From Halomontanus rarus (GTDB lineage: Archaea > Halobacteriota > Halobacteria > Halobacteriales > Natrialbaceae), in NCBI RefSeq assembly GCF_017357405.1, contig NZ_CP071598.1:1-64000 (forward strand): a stretch of 64,000 nt of DNA, read 5' to 3'. Shown in pieces: positions 62,315 to 64,000 of the stretch (the stretch's first letter is position 1; each line of letters starts with the position of its first letter). Below the pieces are notes generated by a model. The model saw only the letters and a program-made list of their open reading frames with translations, did not search any database and had not been told where the DNA came from. A program made the translations under genes and the position numbers.

Positions 62315-64000
62315 TCAGTCACCGGTGTATCGTATCGCCCCGTCGGACAGTTTCGGTGCGGCGTAAAGCACGTCGCGAATACCTTCGTCCGGCATTTCGA
62401 TCTCCCAGTCGGCGCCGTTGTAAGCGCCGGCGTTCGGCTCGTACATCACCTCCATTTCGGGAACCGTCTGGTTCCACCACCACATCAGTTCCCGGTGATA
62501 CCGTTCTTCGTCGGTCGTGTGCCACTGGACGATGTGTTCCGCGAGGTCGATCGTCTTCGTCCCGCTGGATCCGTCCGGATCCCCGATCGGTATCGGAATC
62601 TCCGCCTCGACCGGGTAGTGCAGGATCGACGGTAACCACTCGAGGATGAGGCCCGTTCCCCACATGGTGGAGACGCCGTCCGCTCCGGACGCATCCGGCA
62701 TCATGTGGTAGTTGCCGTTCTGTCGACGTTCGTCGAAGGTCGCCTGATCGAACGACTCCTGATCGACGGCGATGCCGAACTCCTCGAGGTTCCGACCGAG
62801 CACCTGAAAGTCGGGGCGATCAGGGGCGTTCATGAAGCGGATCTCGAACCGTTCGCCGTCGGGTGTCACCCAATCGCCGCCCTCGCCCCGCTCGTACCCC
62901 TCCTCCCTGAGAAGTTCCGCGGCGCGATCGGTGTCGTTCTGCCCGTATCTCGTGAAGTTTTGCACCCGCTCGACGGATGGGTGGGTGTCGTCTCGCAACA
63001 CTTCACCGGGGATTCGACACGGAGGCCACTCGAACGGACGGTTGACGCCCTGTAGCAGTTGTTCGACCTGCTGTTGGTCGAAGATGTGACAGACCGCTTT
63101 CCGGACGTTGGCGCTATCGAAGGGCGTCTCTCCGTCGGTTTCGTACCCGCAGTTGAACGCGAAGAGTTTGTTCGACGACCGCATCTCGTTGATGAGCGTG
63201 TGCTCGTCGGGAAGCTGGCTTTCAATGTCGTCCGCGACCGGGAATCCGCGGTGGGCCGCGTCGACCTGTTCCGCGATGTACGGCTGGGAGGGCTGTTCGG
63301 CATCCGAGAACAGTTTGAGCGAGTACTTTTCGAAGTTGATGTCTTCGGCGTTGGGATGGTCCTCGTACTTGACCATGATCGTCTCGATGTCGCCGACCGC
63401 CGAGACCCGGAACGGCCCGTTACCGACCGTTTCGGCGCTGAGTTCCGGTGAACTCGTCGTCGTAATCTCCTCGAGAACGCTCTCGGCTTCGTCGCCCTCT
63501 GCGTCTCTGAGTTGCTCCAACCACTGGGTCCACTGACCGTCGTGTTTGGTGTACAGCCCCCGGGAGTTGTCGCCCAGCGACCCGTTGAGCCAGTTCTGGA
63601 AGACATACTTTGAGGTGAACGAGTTGTGCAAGTGGATCCGTATCAGCCGGTCGTCCACCGCCTCGACTGATTCGATGACTTGATGGGGTCTCTCCCCCGG
63701 TTCGGCCGTCGAACGCAGGATCTCGAGCGCGAGCTGTAGTTGCGTGGCCCAGTCCTGTGCGACGACCTGGTCACCGTCGTGCCACGTCCACTGATCGCTG
63801 AAGGTGACGTCGAGCGTCGTCTCGTCCGACTTCTCCCAGCCCGTCGCGATGTGGGGGTACAGTTCGTCGTTCGGTTTCGAGTAGAGGATGGGTTGATCGA
63901 AGACGTTCGCACCCGGATGCCAGCAGCCGGACTGGGACGGATTGAACGGATTAAGGTGGCGGTCCGTGTGAGCCGTGGCGCTGGTCGTCGGATCGAAGAC
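62315..64000 (-). CDS. family 5 solute-binding protein, ABC importer (partial)
   Basis: The last 561 residues of an extracellular solute-binding protein of family 5 (SBP_bac_5), classically peptide binders but also oligosaccharide binders in extremophiles. From the window end it reads NPFNPSQSGCWHPGANVFDQ, then DELYPHIATGWEKSDETTL and FSDQWTWHDGDQVVAQDW, all hallmarks of the family. Later segments include EYSKLF-like EKYSLKLFSDAEQ, DSANVRKAVCHIFDQQQVEQ and RAAELLREEGY. The 5' end with its signal peptide lies beyond 64000. It ends GAIRYTGD. Given its place at the edge of the locus it probably binds rhamnogalacturonan oligomers. Permease and ATPase genes should lie further right. Confidence 0.88.
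   Translation of the reverse strand, partial: VFDPTTSATAHTDRHLNPFNPSQSGCWHPGANVFDQPILYSKPNDELYPHIATGWEKSDETTLDVTFSDQWTWHDGDQVVAQDWATQLQLALEILRSTAEPGERPHQVIESVEAVDDRLIRIHLHNSFTSKYVFQNWLNGSLGDNSRGLYTKHDGQWTQWLEQLRDAEGDEAESVLEEITTTSSPELSAETVGNGPFRVSAVGDIETIMVKYEDHPNAEDINFEKYSLKLFSDAEQPSQPYIAEQVDAAHRGFPVADDIESQLPDEHTLINEMRSSNKLFAFNCGYETDGETPFDSANVRKAVCHIFDQQQVEQLLQGVNRPFEWPPCRIPGEVLRDDTHPSVERVQNFTRYGQNDTDRAAELLREEGYERGEGGDWVTPDGERFEIRFMNAPDRPDFQVLGRNLEEFGIAVDQESFDQATFDERRQNGNYHMMPDASGADGVSTMWGTGLILEWLPSILHYPVEAEIPIPIGDPDGSSGTKTIDLAEHIVQWHTTDEERYHRELMWWWNQTVPEMEVMYEPNAGAYNGADWEIEMPDEGIRDVLYAAPKLSDGAIRYTGD

Overview
The window is haloarchaeal. It is GC-rich, its proteins are strongly acidic, and it carries archaeal-only genes: a Cdc48-type AAA+ ATPase, a KH-domain beta-CASP ribonuclease (aCPSF1), an archaea-specific SMC-related protein and an archaeal-type phosphatidylserine decarboxylase homologue. 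Many genes have a TATA-like box about 25-28 bases before the start codon, which fits leaderless transcription. Exported proteins use twin-arginine (Tat) signals. The gene content suggests a Natrialbales-type halophile, but the species cannot be fixed from sequence reading alone.

Bases 1 to about 15.2 kb are mainly housekeeping: Cdc48 ATPase, a small unknown gene, a His-rich Tat lipoprotein, an AT-rich island with a small membrane protein and a decayed IS6-type transposase, aCPSF1, a decarboxylase for phospholipid synthesis, a UspA protein, the SMC-related protein and an ABC exporter.

From about 15.4 kb to the window end lies a very dense carbohydrate-degradation locus that I read as an archaeal rhamnogalacturonan-I (pectin backbone) utilisation locus. 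It holds a PL11 lyase and a PL11-like propeller, a PL26 exo-lyase, two PL22 oligogalacturonate lyases, a CE12 acetylesterase and a second SGNH esterase. Glycosidases are GH42, GH43, two GH2, GH78 and GH95, plus two unassigned five-bladed propellers. There are also three paralogous Tat-exported right-handed beta-helix proteins, a DUF1961/cupin pair, a sulfatase with its formylglycine-generating enzyme, two oxidoreductases, a carboxylesterase and, at the right edge, a family 5 solute-binding protein that runs off the window.

The likely workflow follows the signal peptides. Tat-exported PL11, beta-helix proteins and GH43 cut the polymer outside the cell. A family 5 ABC importer, of which only the binding protein is seen, takes up oligomers. 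The many leaderless-peptide enzymes (PL26, PL22, GH78, GH2, GH42, GH95, CE12, sulfatase) finish the work in the cytoplasm. The set resembles the Bacillus subtilis yes/yet cluster (CE12, DUF1961, PL11, GH42, YetA-like). No GH105 enzyme and no transcription regulator are visible here.

Mobile elements: two unrelated TnpB-only elements (about 16.8-18.2 kb and 45.8-47.5 kb) with hairpin ends sit at the left edge and in the middle of the locus, and an IS6-type remnant lies at 4.7-5.2 kb. A decayed reverse-strand fragment at 53.7-53.85 kb joins a GH42-like tail to an ABC-exporter-like tail. No rRNA, tRNA or CRISPR array was found.
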